Source: Pseudomonas sp. A34-9
GTDB taxonomy: Bacteria; Pseudomonadota; Gammaproteobacteria; Pseudomonadales; Pseudomonadaceae
Reading direction: 5' to 3'
Assembly (NCBI RefSeq): GCF_029543085.1
Contig: NZ_CP119967.1
Span: 3,002,501-3,066,500, forward strand
DNA length: 64,000 nucleotides
The notes beneath the pieces were generated by a model, which was not told the DNA's origin, did no database searches, and worked only from the letters and a program-made list of their open reading frames with translations. A program made the translations under genes and the position numbers. This document shows positions 47,559 to 57,000 of the stretch, piece by piece (the stretch's first letter is position 1; the number at the start of each line of letters is the position of its first letter).

Positions 47559-50129
47559 TCAGGGTACGCATTTTAGTGCGTACCGTTCATAATTCACGTG
47601 TTCTTCTTTCTCTGGTAGTGAATATGACGCTGTACATTGCTTGCCCTGCCATTTGATTACAATGGTGCCTTGATCTTCGGTAACTAGTGCTAAGGCCTTG
47701 CCCGTTGGATCTGATAGAGCAACTTGCTTCCCTTCTGAATCTTCCAGCGCGGCACCAAAAGGAATCGCCTTGCCCTCTTTATCAAAAATTTCAAATTGTA
47801 CTCGCCGGCCTTTATTGCCCTCAAAGCGGGCACGGACAATCGACCCGCGGCGAGGAACCAATTGTTGTGTCGCGTTATCGAGTTCAATTTCGCCACCGAG
47901 ATTACGAGTGTCCAGAGACACCCAGTTAACGCGGTAAGGCTGTGCGTTTGGCAGGACCGCATAGCCGTTAAAGCCTGTTTTCACACCTGAATAGCTGCTG
48001 ACTTCTACACCAGATATTCCTGGTACTTCTACCAGCGCAAACGTCTCGCCGACCGTCTGCCCCAAGTTAACTCCACCTGCGTGGGCGACGATAGAGCCCG
48101 AAACATTGAAGTTCTGTGAGTCGTAGTCAATGCCTCGGCTGTACCCTAAGCCAATGTCACCCATTGAGGTACGGCTACTTAGACTCATCGAGCCCGATTG
48201 GTCGCCGTCAACGCTTTGTCCGGCTTGCACGGAATAGTAGGTGTCACTGTCTTCTGTCAGGTAGCCGTTGAGGCCGGCCTGCGTACTAGTACCGGTGTTT
48301 TGTTTGTTAGTTGAAAGATACGCACGCGGCGAACGGGGGCTCGACCCAAGCGGGAAGGAGATAGATACGCTTAATTGCGTATCATCGGTTGCCCCGCCAT
48401 ATGTCCCTAGTTCCAGCGTCTTACTCAAACTAATGTTGTAGTTCAGATCCCGCCAGTTATTGCTGTAGCCAGCAGAAAAGCTGCGAGATCCGCCGCGATC
48501 CCAGTAGCGCTGGTCACTGGCGTTCAGATACAGCGAACCGAATTGGCGTGAATCCCCCAAAGTCTGGTTGACCGTCAGATCGGTACGGGTTTTAGAGTTC
48601 CCGGCACGGCGCGTGGCACCAACGCTATTATCCTGTACGTGGTCGGTCAGAGTACGATAGCCCTCAGTAGAATAACGGTACGCTGCGAGGGTGAAACTTG
48701 TATCTGTACCCGTAAACGTCTTGGCGTAGAGTGCGCGCACGCTGCTACCTTGAGTTGTTACGCCGAATGCCTTACTGGATGACCGAGTGATGTCCAGCGA
48801 CATCGCGCCAATGGAGGTATTCTTAGCCGCGCCCAGTGATAGAGCCTGGAAACCGTTACTGGTCTGCAAGCCAGCGATCCCTGTAAGATTGCTTGTCAAG
48901 CCATAGGCGAATGTGCTGCTGATAAAGGCTGGCTTGTCATAGCCCTCCGAGTTGTTATTGAATTTGCCCCCCGACACGCTGTACTTCAATTGCCCTTCGC
49001 GCACCATTGTCGGAAGAGCCGAAAACGCCTGTTTGGACACTTTTCGCCGACCATCAGCTTCGACGATAGTGATCTCAAGATCGCCATTGGACCCCGAAGG
49101 ATAGATATCGCTGATCTCAAATGGACCTGGTGGAACGTTGGTCGTGTAAAGGATGTAATTATCCTGACGGACTTCAATGGTTGCATTGGTCTCTGCCACG
49201 CCGCGAATTGTCGGCGCATAACCTCGTTCGCTGTCGGCACGCATGCCTTCATCGGACGAAACTTTCACACCCTGATAGCGCACGCTGTCGAACAGGTCTG
49301 AATCGGAAAAGATTTCGCCCGCGCTGAGCTGCCCCTTGATCGAGGTGAGGTCGTGTTGCACAAATGTACGGTTGCTGACGAAGCGATTTGGTCGACCTGT
49401 CGAGCTGCTGAAGTTGGACTCATTGCGTAACCGCCAGGCGCCCAGGTTTATTCCGTTGCGCAGTCCCAGATTATTGGATATTTGCTTGCCATTGCTGGTC
49501 TTATTGCGAGTCGTGCTCAACTGGTAGTTGATGAAACCAGCTGCCACACCCTGATCCCACAACTCGGAATCGACATAGCCACGCATGCCCCGCGACATGG
49601 CCACTTGTGGCACGCTGACAAGCAAGCGCAGCCTGTTGGAATCAAAGCTTAGGCTGGCTTGGTCGATCATCGATGCCAAGTCGTAATGATCAGCAGGGTG
49701 CTCCTCGTCGACCAATCCCTGGTCGTGCAGTTTCTGCATGTCTATGCCCAGTTGCAGCAGTAAATCGAGCGTTATGCGGGGTTCGACCTTACCGGTGAGC
49801 GCGTTCGCTTCAAATGTAACGTCGCGACGACCTACTAGAGTTCCATTACTGTAAACATCCACGCGATATTGCCCCGGCAATACGCTGTTGGCGTTCAATA
49901 GTGGTTGCAGATCGACGGCCGAGGCCCCTTGCAGAAACAGCGTGTTAAACGACTCGGCAGGCGCATCGATTTCTGCCTCAGCACCATAGGTGTCACAGCA
50001 GATCGCCATGTTGATCGCAAAAAACAGGGGATGCAGGCAGCCCAGCGCCGCTTTCTTTTTAGTGAGCACAGAGTGACGGCTGCGTTTCTCAACACAAACT
50101 GCAGATGTGTAGGGCTGGGAGAAAAACAT
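47559..50129 (-). CDS. Fimbrial outer-membrane usher (Cup type)
   Basis: An 856-aa usher that forms the outer-membrane pore and assembly platform for chaperone-subunit complexes. Regions visible: the N-terminal periplasmic domain (about 55-180, FNTLFLQGASAVDLQPLL), the 24-strand barrel with the plug (near 265-350, RGVAETNATIEVRQDNYILYTTNVPPGPF), and C-terminal domains (NAQPYRVNWVSLDTRNLGGE, GSIVRARFEGNKGRR, the end VIKWQGKQCTASYSLPEKEE). The N-terminal signal is preceded by an unusually long, basic lead of about 25 residues, so an internal start is possible. It follows the chaperone gene after about 100 bp. Confidence 0.92.
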   Translation of the reverse strand: MFFSQPYTSAVCVEKRSRHSVLTKKKAALGCLHPLFFAINMAICCDTYGAEAEIDAPAESFNTLFLQGASAVDLQPLLNANSVLPGQYRVDVYSNGTLVGRRDVTFEANALTGKVEPRITLDLLLQLGIDMQKLHDQGLVDEEHPADHYDLASMIDQASLSFDSNRLRLLVSVPQVAMSRGMRGYVDSELWDQGVAAGFINYQLSTTRNKTSNGKQISNNLGLRNGINLGAWRLRNESNFSSSTGRPNRFVSNRTFVQHDLTSIKGQLSAGEIFSDSDLFDSVRYQGVKVSSDEGMRADSERGYAPTIRGVAETNATIEVRQDNYILYTTNVPPGPFEISDIYPSGSNGDLEITIVEADGRRKVSKQAFSALPTMVREGQLKYSVSGGKFNNNSEGYDKPAFISSTFAYGLTSNLTGIAGLQTSNGFQALSLGAAKNTSIGAMSLDITRSSSKAFGVTTQGSSVRALYAKTFTGTDTSFTLAAYRYSTEGYRTLTDHVQDNSVGATRRAGNSKTRTDLTVNQTLGDSRQFGSLYLNASDQRYWDRGGSRSFSAGYSNNWRDLNYNISLSKTLELGTYGGATDDTQLSVSISFPLGSSPRSPRAYLSTNKQNTGTSTQAGLNGYLTEDSDTYYSVQAGQSVDGDQSGSMSLSSRTSMGDIGLGYSRGIDYDSQNFNVSGSIVAHAGGVNLGQTVGETFALVEVPGISGVEVSSYSGVKTGFNGYAVLPNAQPYRVNWVSLDTRNLGGEIELDNATQQLVPRRGSIVRARFEGNKGRRVQFEIFDKEGKAIPFGAALEDSEGKQVALSDPTGKALALVTEDQGTIVIKWQGKQCTASYSLPEKEEHVNYERYALKCVP

Positions 50130-50228
50130 GCAATTTGCCTTTTCAGTTCCAGTCGCTGAAACCGGAGAATGGAGCTAATTAGAAATTGTATGAAACTGGA
50201 AAGAAGTAGCTGTAAGTTATCGGCTAAG

Positions 50229-50969
50229 TTAGTTTGCGGTACGTCCTGCGAAGCTTCCAATGTCGGTCAAAGGAGCGTCAAATGTTTGTTGAGCGCCATA
50301 ATCGTTAATGGCTGAAAACGTCAGGCGTGGTGAACTGGCCTGTGGTCGTGATTTCATCGTGAAAACTTTTACTTCGCCAGGGCTAATCATCGTGGAATCC
50401 ATCACGAGCTCAAAGTTCTGACCCGCACCCACTTTGAGGTCGGCGAGGGAAACATGATAGTTTCCTGTGTTGGTAACTTTCAAAGAGGGCTTGCCAGCGA
50501 CGTTTTCAAGTTTCCATGAGAGTAACTCTGGCGCCTTTGCGGCGTCCCCCGATAGCCCGGCAGGACGGAAAAACAACTTGATGCGCTGACGCACTGCCAA
50601 CTGCAAAGTATTGGCATCGGTAGCGGCGGCTTGAGGGATTTCCTGGACATTCAGCCATACCACTGATTCTTTATCCACAGGCATACCCTTGCCTTCATAG
50701 AGAATTCTAAGTAATTGCTGCTGATTCGCTTCCATTCGTGCCAGTGGCGGCGTGACTGCAAAAGGAGGCGTGGACGAATCCGTCTCTCCATTATCGAGCC
50801 AAGACTGTACTAGAATGGTTTGCCCACCGTTGCGCACGGTGACATTCGCCTCTTTGTTCGCACCGTCAAAGATCACCCGCGTGGCGCTCAGAGAAATGCT
50901 GGCGAAGGCCGAATGAGCCATCAGCATCCCGGCAAGACCCAGGCAAAGCGGAAAATAGCGGCTTAACAT
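50229..50969 (-). CDS. Periplasmic fimbrial chaperone (PapD type)
   Basis: A 246-aa PapD-like chaperone with signal peptide LSRYFPLCLGLAGMLMAHSAFA. The N-terminal Ig domain has SATRVIFDGANKEANVTVRN, a PPFAVTPPLARMEANQQQLLRI segment for donor-strand complementation and KESVVWLNVQEIP. RQRIKLFFRPAGL marks the conserved end of domain 1. It carries pilin subunits from the inner membrane to the usher. The start at 50969 has GGGAG at eight bases; the open frame extends 5 residues further. Confidence 0.93.
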   Translation of the reverse strand: MLSRYFPLCLGLAGMLMAHSAFASISLSATRVIFDGANKEANVTVRNGGQTILVQSWLDNGETDSSTPPFAVTPPLARMEANQQQLLRILYEGKGMPVDKESVVWLNVQEIPQAAATDANTLQLAVRQRIKLFFRPAGLSGDAAKAPELLSWKLENVAGKPSLKVTNTGNYHVSLADLKVGAGQNFELVMDSTMISPGEVKVFTMKSRPQASSPRLTFSAINDYGAQQTFDAPLTDIGSFAGRTAN

Positions 50970-51039
50970 ATAGCGTTCTCCCATTAGTTGTCGCCGGCAG
51001 GACGAGGCGTGTTTGCCTCGTCCTGCGCTTGGCTATGGC

Positions 51040-51633
51040 TTACTCGTATTGCAGAACGAACGGCAGAGTGGCATTACCGGTACCAGCGGTAGCAGCTGCC
51101 TTGTCACCAGTGGTGACGTAAGCAGCGGCGAACGACAGAGTGCCGTCGCCACCTTCACCAGCGTCTCCGGTCAAGCCAGTTTCAATCTTGGCGGTGGCGT
51201 CGGAGCTCAGATCGATCATTTCACCGTTGCTATTCAGCAGCGCGATACCAACGCCTTTCGCTGCGTCGGAACCCTGCAGCTTCAGGACTTTTTTACCGTC
51301 AACCAGGCCCGAGCCACCATTAAGGGTCGGCTTGAACAGCATCGAAACTTTAGTACCTGCGTTGCAGTTCACTTGCAGGTTGAAATCGTTGGCGGCAATA
51401 CGGCCGGCGGTAGGTGCGGAGTCGCTACCCATGTCTTTGATCGAAACGTTACCCATATCTACCGAGATAACTTTGTCTTTGCCGGTGCTGCCATCAACAG
51501 AGCAAGCGTCGTTGTTGATAATGCCGGTAAAGCTGATTTGGCCACTGCCGCCTTTAACTGGGTCGGCTGCCATTGCACCTGCGGAAACGGACAATACGGA
51601 AAGAGCGAGTACAGCCAAAGTAAATTTTTTCAT
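51040..51633 (-). CDS. Major fimbrial subunit (chaperone-usher pilin)
   Basis: A 197-aa type 1-like pilin: signal peptide MKKFTLAVLALSVLSVSAGAMA, then the donor strand GGSGQISFTGIINNDACSV with the first Cys, a second Cys in LQVNCNAGTKV, and the C-terminal beta strand NATLPFVLQYE recognised by the chaperone (ends in an aromatic two residues before the end). It is the first gene of the operon pilin-chaperone-usher. Upstream lies the palindrome at 51708-51725. The start at 51633 is chosen from the signal peptide; the open frame has 11 more codons. Confidence 0.93.
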   Translation of the reverse strand: MKKFTLAVLALSVLSVSAGAMAADPVKGGSGQISFTGIINNDACSVDGSTGKDKVISVDMGNVSIKDMGSDSAPTAGRIAANDFNLQVNCNAGTKVSMLFKPTLNGGSGLVDGKKVLKLQGSDAAKGVGIALLNSNGEMIDLSSDATAKIETGLTGDAGEGGDGTLSFAAAYVTTGDKAAATAGTGNATLPFVLQYE

Positions 51634-51950
51634 GTTTATATCCGGAGTTATTGTGAAGTGCTGCATTGAAATGCCTGGCCATAGTATGTCCGGATGAAAA
51701 GGCAGTCTTTGAGACTTGTCTCAAAACGAATTTTCCAACTCGCACTTGCTCGAAGTGCGATCATTCACGCATGCCACATTTAAAAACTATATTGAGACAA
51801 TTCTTAATGCGTCAGCGAGACTGTAGGGAGTAGACTTTGACCAGCGGGGGGGATTCGCCTGCAAATGCCTGGGGTGGGGACTTAATGTCTTGGTAATAGG
51901 CGCCGCGGACTTGCCGTGCCTGCATGAATTATAAAAGGGGTTAACGGTTC
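51634..51950. promoter_or_regulatory. Divergent control region of pilin and Roc-like genes
   Basis: 317 bases between the pilin gene and the rocR-like gene. It contains the perfect palindrome TTTGAGAC-TT-GTCTCAAA at 51708-51725 and a degenerate copy TTGAGAC-AA-TTCTTAA near 51793-51808. Confidence 0.6.
51708..51725. promoter_or_regulatory. Palindromic operator TTTGAGAC-TT-GTCTCAAA
   Basis: A perfect 8-bp inverted repeat with a 2-nt spacer, about 75 bp upstream of the pilin start. A near copy lies before the coiled-coil gene (41944-41961). A NarL-type regulator, encoded at 53343, is a candidate binder. Confidence 0.6.
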
Positions 51951-53171
51951 GTGAACACGCTTCGGATATTGGTATTGGAAGATCATGCCTTTCAACGAGT
52001 GGCGGCGGTCAGTGCGCTTAACAGCTTGGGTTACGAGGATATATTTCAAGCGGCGGACGGCAAAGAAGCGTTGTCTGTTATCTCTCAGGTGGGAGGTGTA
52101 GACATTGCGCTTTGTGACTTGAATATGGCTGGAATGGACGGATTGACCTTCCTGCGACTAGCGAAAGAGTCTGGATTGATACGTGCCGTGATTATATGTA
52201 GCTCGCTACCCGAGGACCTACTGCGAACTGTTGATCGTATTGTCACCTTGCAGGGCTTGGAATTGGTGGGAAGTGTTGGCAAGCCATTATCGGTGGAAGT
52301 ACTTCAGCCGTTACTGATGCGCTACCGGTCGGATGAAACGCTCGCCACCAAATCAATAGAAAACACCCCGGATCAACCCTCAGAGTACGAGATGCTCGAA
52401 GCCATACGTCGACAAGAGTTTCGGGCTTATTTTCAGCCAAAGTTTCATTTGCGCAGTGGGGAAGTGGATGGCGCAGAAGTTTTGGTCAGGTGGCAAAGTC
52501 CTAGTCGGGGCTTGCTATCCCCCGGGATGTTTTTGCCAACCATAGAGCGATGCGGTTTGCTCGATGAGATGTTTTTCAGTTTGTTGACTCAAGGGCTCAG
52601 CTTGCAGCGATTCGTTCAATCTCATGGTAAGCCATTCAGGCTGGCTTTCAATTTGGACGTGTCGCAGATGGCCAACCCAAATTTGGTTGATCGGATAAAG
52701 GCGTTGTTACGAATTCATGGCGCTTCGCCGGCCGGCCTAATCTTTGAGCTGACCGAAACCGGGTTACTGCAGATGCCTGAAGTCAGTATGGAAAATATGG
52801 TGCGCTTACGCATGCTTGGCTTCAGTCTGGCAATCGATGACTTCGGCGTAGGCTATTCATCGCTTGAGAGGCTTTGTCAAATGCCGTTCAACGAAATCAA
52901 GTTGGACGCAGGGTTTGTGCAAAATTATGAGCAGGCGCGCTACAGCGCAGTCATTCATGGCGCATTGGCATTGGCGCGAGAACTGGATATGCGCGTAGTG
53001 GCTGAGGGTATTGAGACTGCTGATCAGGCGCGCCATTTGGATAGTCTCGGCTGTCGGTGGGGGCAAGGTTTTTTCTACGCCAGGCCGATGAATTGGGCGC
53101 ACCTTGTGGACTGGCGCTTTGAAGGTGAAAAGTCATCTTGGCGGAGAGCGATCGGGTCGCCAGATCGCTGA
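51951..53171 (+). CDS. RocR-like response regulator with EAL phosphodiesterase domain
   Basis: A 406-aa REC-EAL protein with the layout of P. aeruginosa RocR. The receiver (1-125) has VLEDHAF and the phospho-acceptor in LCDLNMAGMDG. The EAL domain (about 150-395) has EVL in place of EAL (GAEVLVRW), FNLDVSQ, ELTETG, IDDFGVGYSSL, IKLD and VAEGIET, so the metal-binding and catalytic residues are kept. It should hydrolyse cyclic di-GMP and so damp fimbrial expression or biofilm formation. It is divergent from the pilin gene. A GTG start at 51951 is used. Confidence 0.88.
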   Translation: MNTLRILVLEDHAFQRVAAVSALNSLGYEDIFQAADGKEALSVISQVGGVDIALCDLNMAGMDGLTFLRLAKESGLIRAVIICSSLPEDLLRTVDRIVTLQGLELVGSVGKPLSVEVLQPLLMRYRSDETLATKSIENTPDQPSEYEMLEAIRRQEFRAYFQPKFHLRSGEVDGAEVLVRWQSPSRGLLSPGMFLPTIERCGLLDEMFFSLLTQGLSLQRFVQSHGKPFRLAFNLDVSQMANPNLVDRIKALLRIHGASPAGLIFELTETGLLQMPEVSMENMVRLRMLGFSLAIDDFGVGYSSLERLCQMPFNEIKLDAGFVQNYEQARYSAVIHGALALARELDMRVVAEGIETADQARHLDSLGCRWGQGFFYARPMNWAHLVDWRFEGEKSSWRRAIGSPDR

Positions 53172-53342
53172 GCGCAGCAATTTTTCGAGATTTTGGGGCA
53201 AAACCCCAATCGGCGCACTGTGAAATTAATCATTCTTAGTCGAGAATGCTGTGAGAAATGTCTGAAATCGCGGCGTGTCACTTATTGGTCTAGAAGTGAG
53301 CGCAAGCAACTTCATAATTTCCCTCATGTTTTGGAGCAAATC

Positions 53343-54044
53343 ATGCATTGGTCCGTAGTAAACCCGTTACGTGTTGCGATCCTTGATGATCACTCGCTCA
53401 TACGGTTGGCGATGAAGTCTCGCCTGGCGCGTGAGGCGGAGTTCAACGTAGTAGGTGTTTTCGGCAGTAGTGCCGAGTTGCTCACGGGCTTGCGTGAGAT
53501 AGAAACTGACCTGCTGATTCTCGATTACAAACTACATGATGGGGAGCTAGACGGGCTCAATCTCATCCGCCTACTACGAAAGCATTACCCCGCGTTGTGC
53601 ATTCTGGTCTCTTCCTCTGAAGAGCGGCCTGCTGTGGTAAGGATGGCTGTCGGGGCTGGCGTGAGTGGTTTTTTTGGTAAATCGCAACCGGTTGATGATC
53701 TGATCACTGCGATCCGCATCTCGGCGTCTGGCCAGTTATATCTTTCGTCAGCTATGGCGTTTGAACTCGACTCGCTTCCTGTGGCGGGTGAGGAGTCCGT
53801 TAACGGTAATGGCGATGGCTCCCCTCATACGGATGACTTCCTGACCAATCCTCTGCTGTCTCCTAAAGAAAAAGAGGTCCTGCGCTGCTGTCTGGAGGGA
53901 ATGGGTGTGACGCAGATCGCACTCAAGTTCTCCCGCAGTCGTAAAACCATCAGCGGTCAAAAACAATCGGCTTACAAAAAGCTAGGCATCCGGGGCGACG
54001 CGGAGCTTTTCAAATTGCAGCAAAGTCTCACGGTCGAGATGTAG
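53343..54044 (+). CDS. RocA1-like NarL-family response regulator
   Basis: A 233-aa regulator. The receiver (about 8-130) has AILDDHSLIR, phospho-Asp in LLILDYKLHDG and the conserved Lys in GFFGKSQP. The C-terminal LuxR-type DNA-binding domain is LLSPKEKEVLRCCLEGMGVTQIALKF. In P. aeruginosa RocA1 activates cup fimbrial genes after phosphorelay from RocS1; position beside RocR- and RocS1-like genes supports the same role. The start at 53343 has TTGGAG; upstream in-frame sequence is not needed. Confidence 0.87.
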   Translation: MHWSVVNPLRVAILDDHSLIRLAMKSRLAREAEFNVVGVFGSSAELLTGLREIETDLLILDYKLHDGELDGLNLIRLLRKHYPALCILVSSSEERPAVVRMAVGAGVSGFFGKSQPVDDLITAIRISASGQLYLSSAMAFELDSLPVAGEESVNGNGDGSPHTDDFLTNPLLSPKEKEVLRCCLEGMGVTQIALKFSRSRKTISGQKQSAYKKLGIRGDAELFKLQQSLTVEM

Positions 54045-54057
54045 AGGTAATAAGTTT

Positions 54058-57000
54058 ATGCCTCACCTGTTACGCATTTTTCTATTGCCTTGCGTTATTT
54101 TAATCCTTGGCCCCGGGTCGTTGTTGGCAGCTGAACCGCGCACGCTGCAAGTGTTTGGTCGATCTGAATGCAAAGACTTGCAGCTCAATCTCTCGAATGA
54201 AGAATGGGGATGGTTGCGGCAAAAGCGCAGTCTTGTGCTAGGCGCGGGGCAACCCGATTTCCCACCTTACGTAATGACCTACAGCGGCTCCCGATATGAA
54301 GGGATTGCGGCTGATATCGCCTGCATAGTCAGTCATGCATTGCATGTCGAAATCAGCGTGAAAGCTTATCCTGATCGACGTAGTGCAATGGCAGCCTTGA
54401 TAAATGGCGAGATCGATTTACTCGGCAGTTCGAACAGCTACGAGATTGCCGACGGATCTATGGTGCTAAGTCAGCCTTACGTTCACGACCTGCCGGCGAT
54501 TTTTGTACGAGGTGATGATCGACGACCTATGCCGGCAAACTTTGCAGGTCTGCGTATCGCGGTAGCGGATGATTACTTACCTTTGAATCAGTTGCACACT
54601 TTGTATCCCAATGCGGAATTCGTTCTCTTTCCATCTAACGAGCTAGGGTTGGCTGCGCTGGCCTTTGGCAAAGTGGACTTATATTTGGGGGATTCCGTTT
54701 CCAGCAACTATCTGATCAACCTAAACTATTTTAACTATGTTCGTCTGCATTCATTCGTCAATCTGCAAACCGGTGGTTTCAGTTTTGCGCTACGCAAGGG
54801 CAACGACCAACTTAAGCATCTGGTGGATCTGACGATCGATTCCTTGGGCGATGCGAGGATTGAGGAGATCACAAAGCGTTGGTCTGGCGGCGGGGCGCTG
54901 ATGCCTAAGCGGATTGACCTTTCTCCTTCCGAAGCGCGCTGGATTGAGCAACATCCGGTCGTACGGTTTGTAATAAATGACGATCAGGCACCTTTTGCTT
55001 TCTTTGATGCCGAAGGGCATTTCGGTGGGATCGGTGCAGATATGCTCGAGCTGATCCAACAGCGAACGGGGCTGCAAATAGACGTTAAGCGTACCGACAG
55101 TTTTTCCAGCCTGAGCTCCAGTCTGCTCGCAGGTACTGCCGACCTCTCATTGCTGACACCGACGGTATCGAGGGAGGCAGGTATGCGTTTCACGTACCCG
55201 CTCCTGGTCAGTCCTTTTGTAATAGTTACAGACAAAGCATCAAACTCACCTTCAAGTTTGCAGGAGCTTCGTGGTAAACGCGTCGCGATCCCGGAAAATT
55301 CCGCAGAACATGATTTGCTCAAGGATTTCCCTGATATCCAGATCGTTGAAAGTGCTACCGTCTTAGAGGCATTAGCTGATGTGAGTGAAGGCAGAGCTGA
55401 TGCAATGATTACCACCTTGCATAGTGCGCGTTATTACATCGCACACCTCCACAGCGATACGTTACGTATCTCCAATATTGTTGGCATGAGTAGAGGCTTT
55501 TTGGCTTTTGCCGCGCGTCGCTCCGATACTGAATTGGTCAGTATCCTCAATAAAGCTCTTTTAAGCATCCCACCCGACGAGCGAGATGTGATTCTCAATC
55601 GCTGGCGGCCGATAGCTGCATTTTCTGGATTGTCTTGGCGCGATTACAAGACACTGATCTACCAAATTGGTGCGAGCGCATTTCTGATCATCCTGTGCTC
55701 ACTGGCGTGGAACTATTATATTCGTCGGCAGATTCGCGAGCGCAGTCGTGCTGAGCGGTTGCTTGGCGATCAGTTGAAATTCATGGGCGCATTGATCAAT
55801 GGCACACCGCACCCGATTTATGTCCGTGATCGTGAGGCGAGGTTGCTGACTTGCAACAACAATTATCTGGAAACGTTCGGGTTAACCGAGCAAGACGTAA
55901 TCGGCAAAACCGTACTGGAAAGCGGGAAGCGCAATCGTCAGGAAGCGCTGCACTTCCATGATGACTACCTGCGCGTTATTGAGCAGGACGAACCTTATGA
56001 AGTGGATCGCACGTTGCATGTCGGCGATACCCGCCTCATTATTTATCACTGGATTCAACCCTTTCACGATACCGCCGGAGAGGTGCGGGGGGTTATCTGT
56101 GGTTGGATCGACATCAGTGAGCGACGGGAACTAATTGAAGAATTGCGTGCAGCCAAAGAGCTGGCTGACGAATCTAGCCGAGCAAAGACAACTTTTCTGG
56201 CGACCATGAGCCATGAGATCCGTACGCCAATGAGTGCTGTGATCGGTATGCTTGAGTTGACACTCAAGCGTGCAGAGCAGGGGCACTTTGATCGTCCTGC
56301 GATTGAGGTCGCTTACGACTCTGCCAAAGGGTTGCTGGAGCTGATCGGCGATATCCTCGACGTAGTTCGAATTGAATCCGGACATGTCAGTCTTTCGCCC
56401 AAGCGCGCCAATCTAAGAGAGTTGGTGGAGTCTGTAGCGCGAGTATTCGATGGACTCGCACGCCAAAAGAGCCTCCTGCTGAAACTCGACATCGATGCCA
56501 CTGTGGGTTGCGATGTTCTGGTCGATCCAATGCGCTTTCAACAGGTGCTATCGAACCTTGTGGGCAATGCCATCAAATTCACTGACACCGGACAAGTTAG
56601 TGTCTCTATCTGCGGGCAGCGCCTTGCCGATGAACGCCTGCAGGTGGACCTCAAAGTGGAGGATACGGGTATTGGAATTTCCAGTGCCGACTTACAAACA
56701 CTGTTTCAGCCTTTTTCCCAGGCTAACCATGGCCCATCCCCAAGGGGGGGGACGGGGCTTGGGCTGGCAATCTCTCGTTCCTTGTGCGAATTGATGGGCG
56801 GCCAACTCAATATTACGAGCACCTTGGGTAAAGGAACTTGCCTTGAAGTGTCGTTATTTTTCAATGTGCTTAGTCCAGTGGGTGCAAAGCCTGTTCAAGT
56901 CTTGTCCAGTCAGGACAAGCCAGCGTCAACGTTGCGTATTCTGGTGGTAGATGACCAAAGTGCTAACCGTCTGTTGCTTACGCAGCAATTGGGCTTTCTG

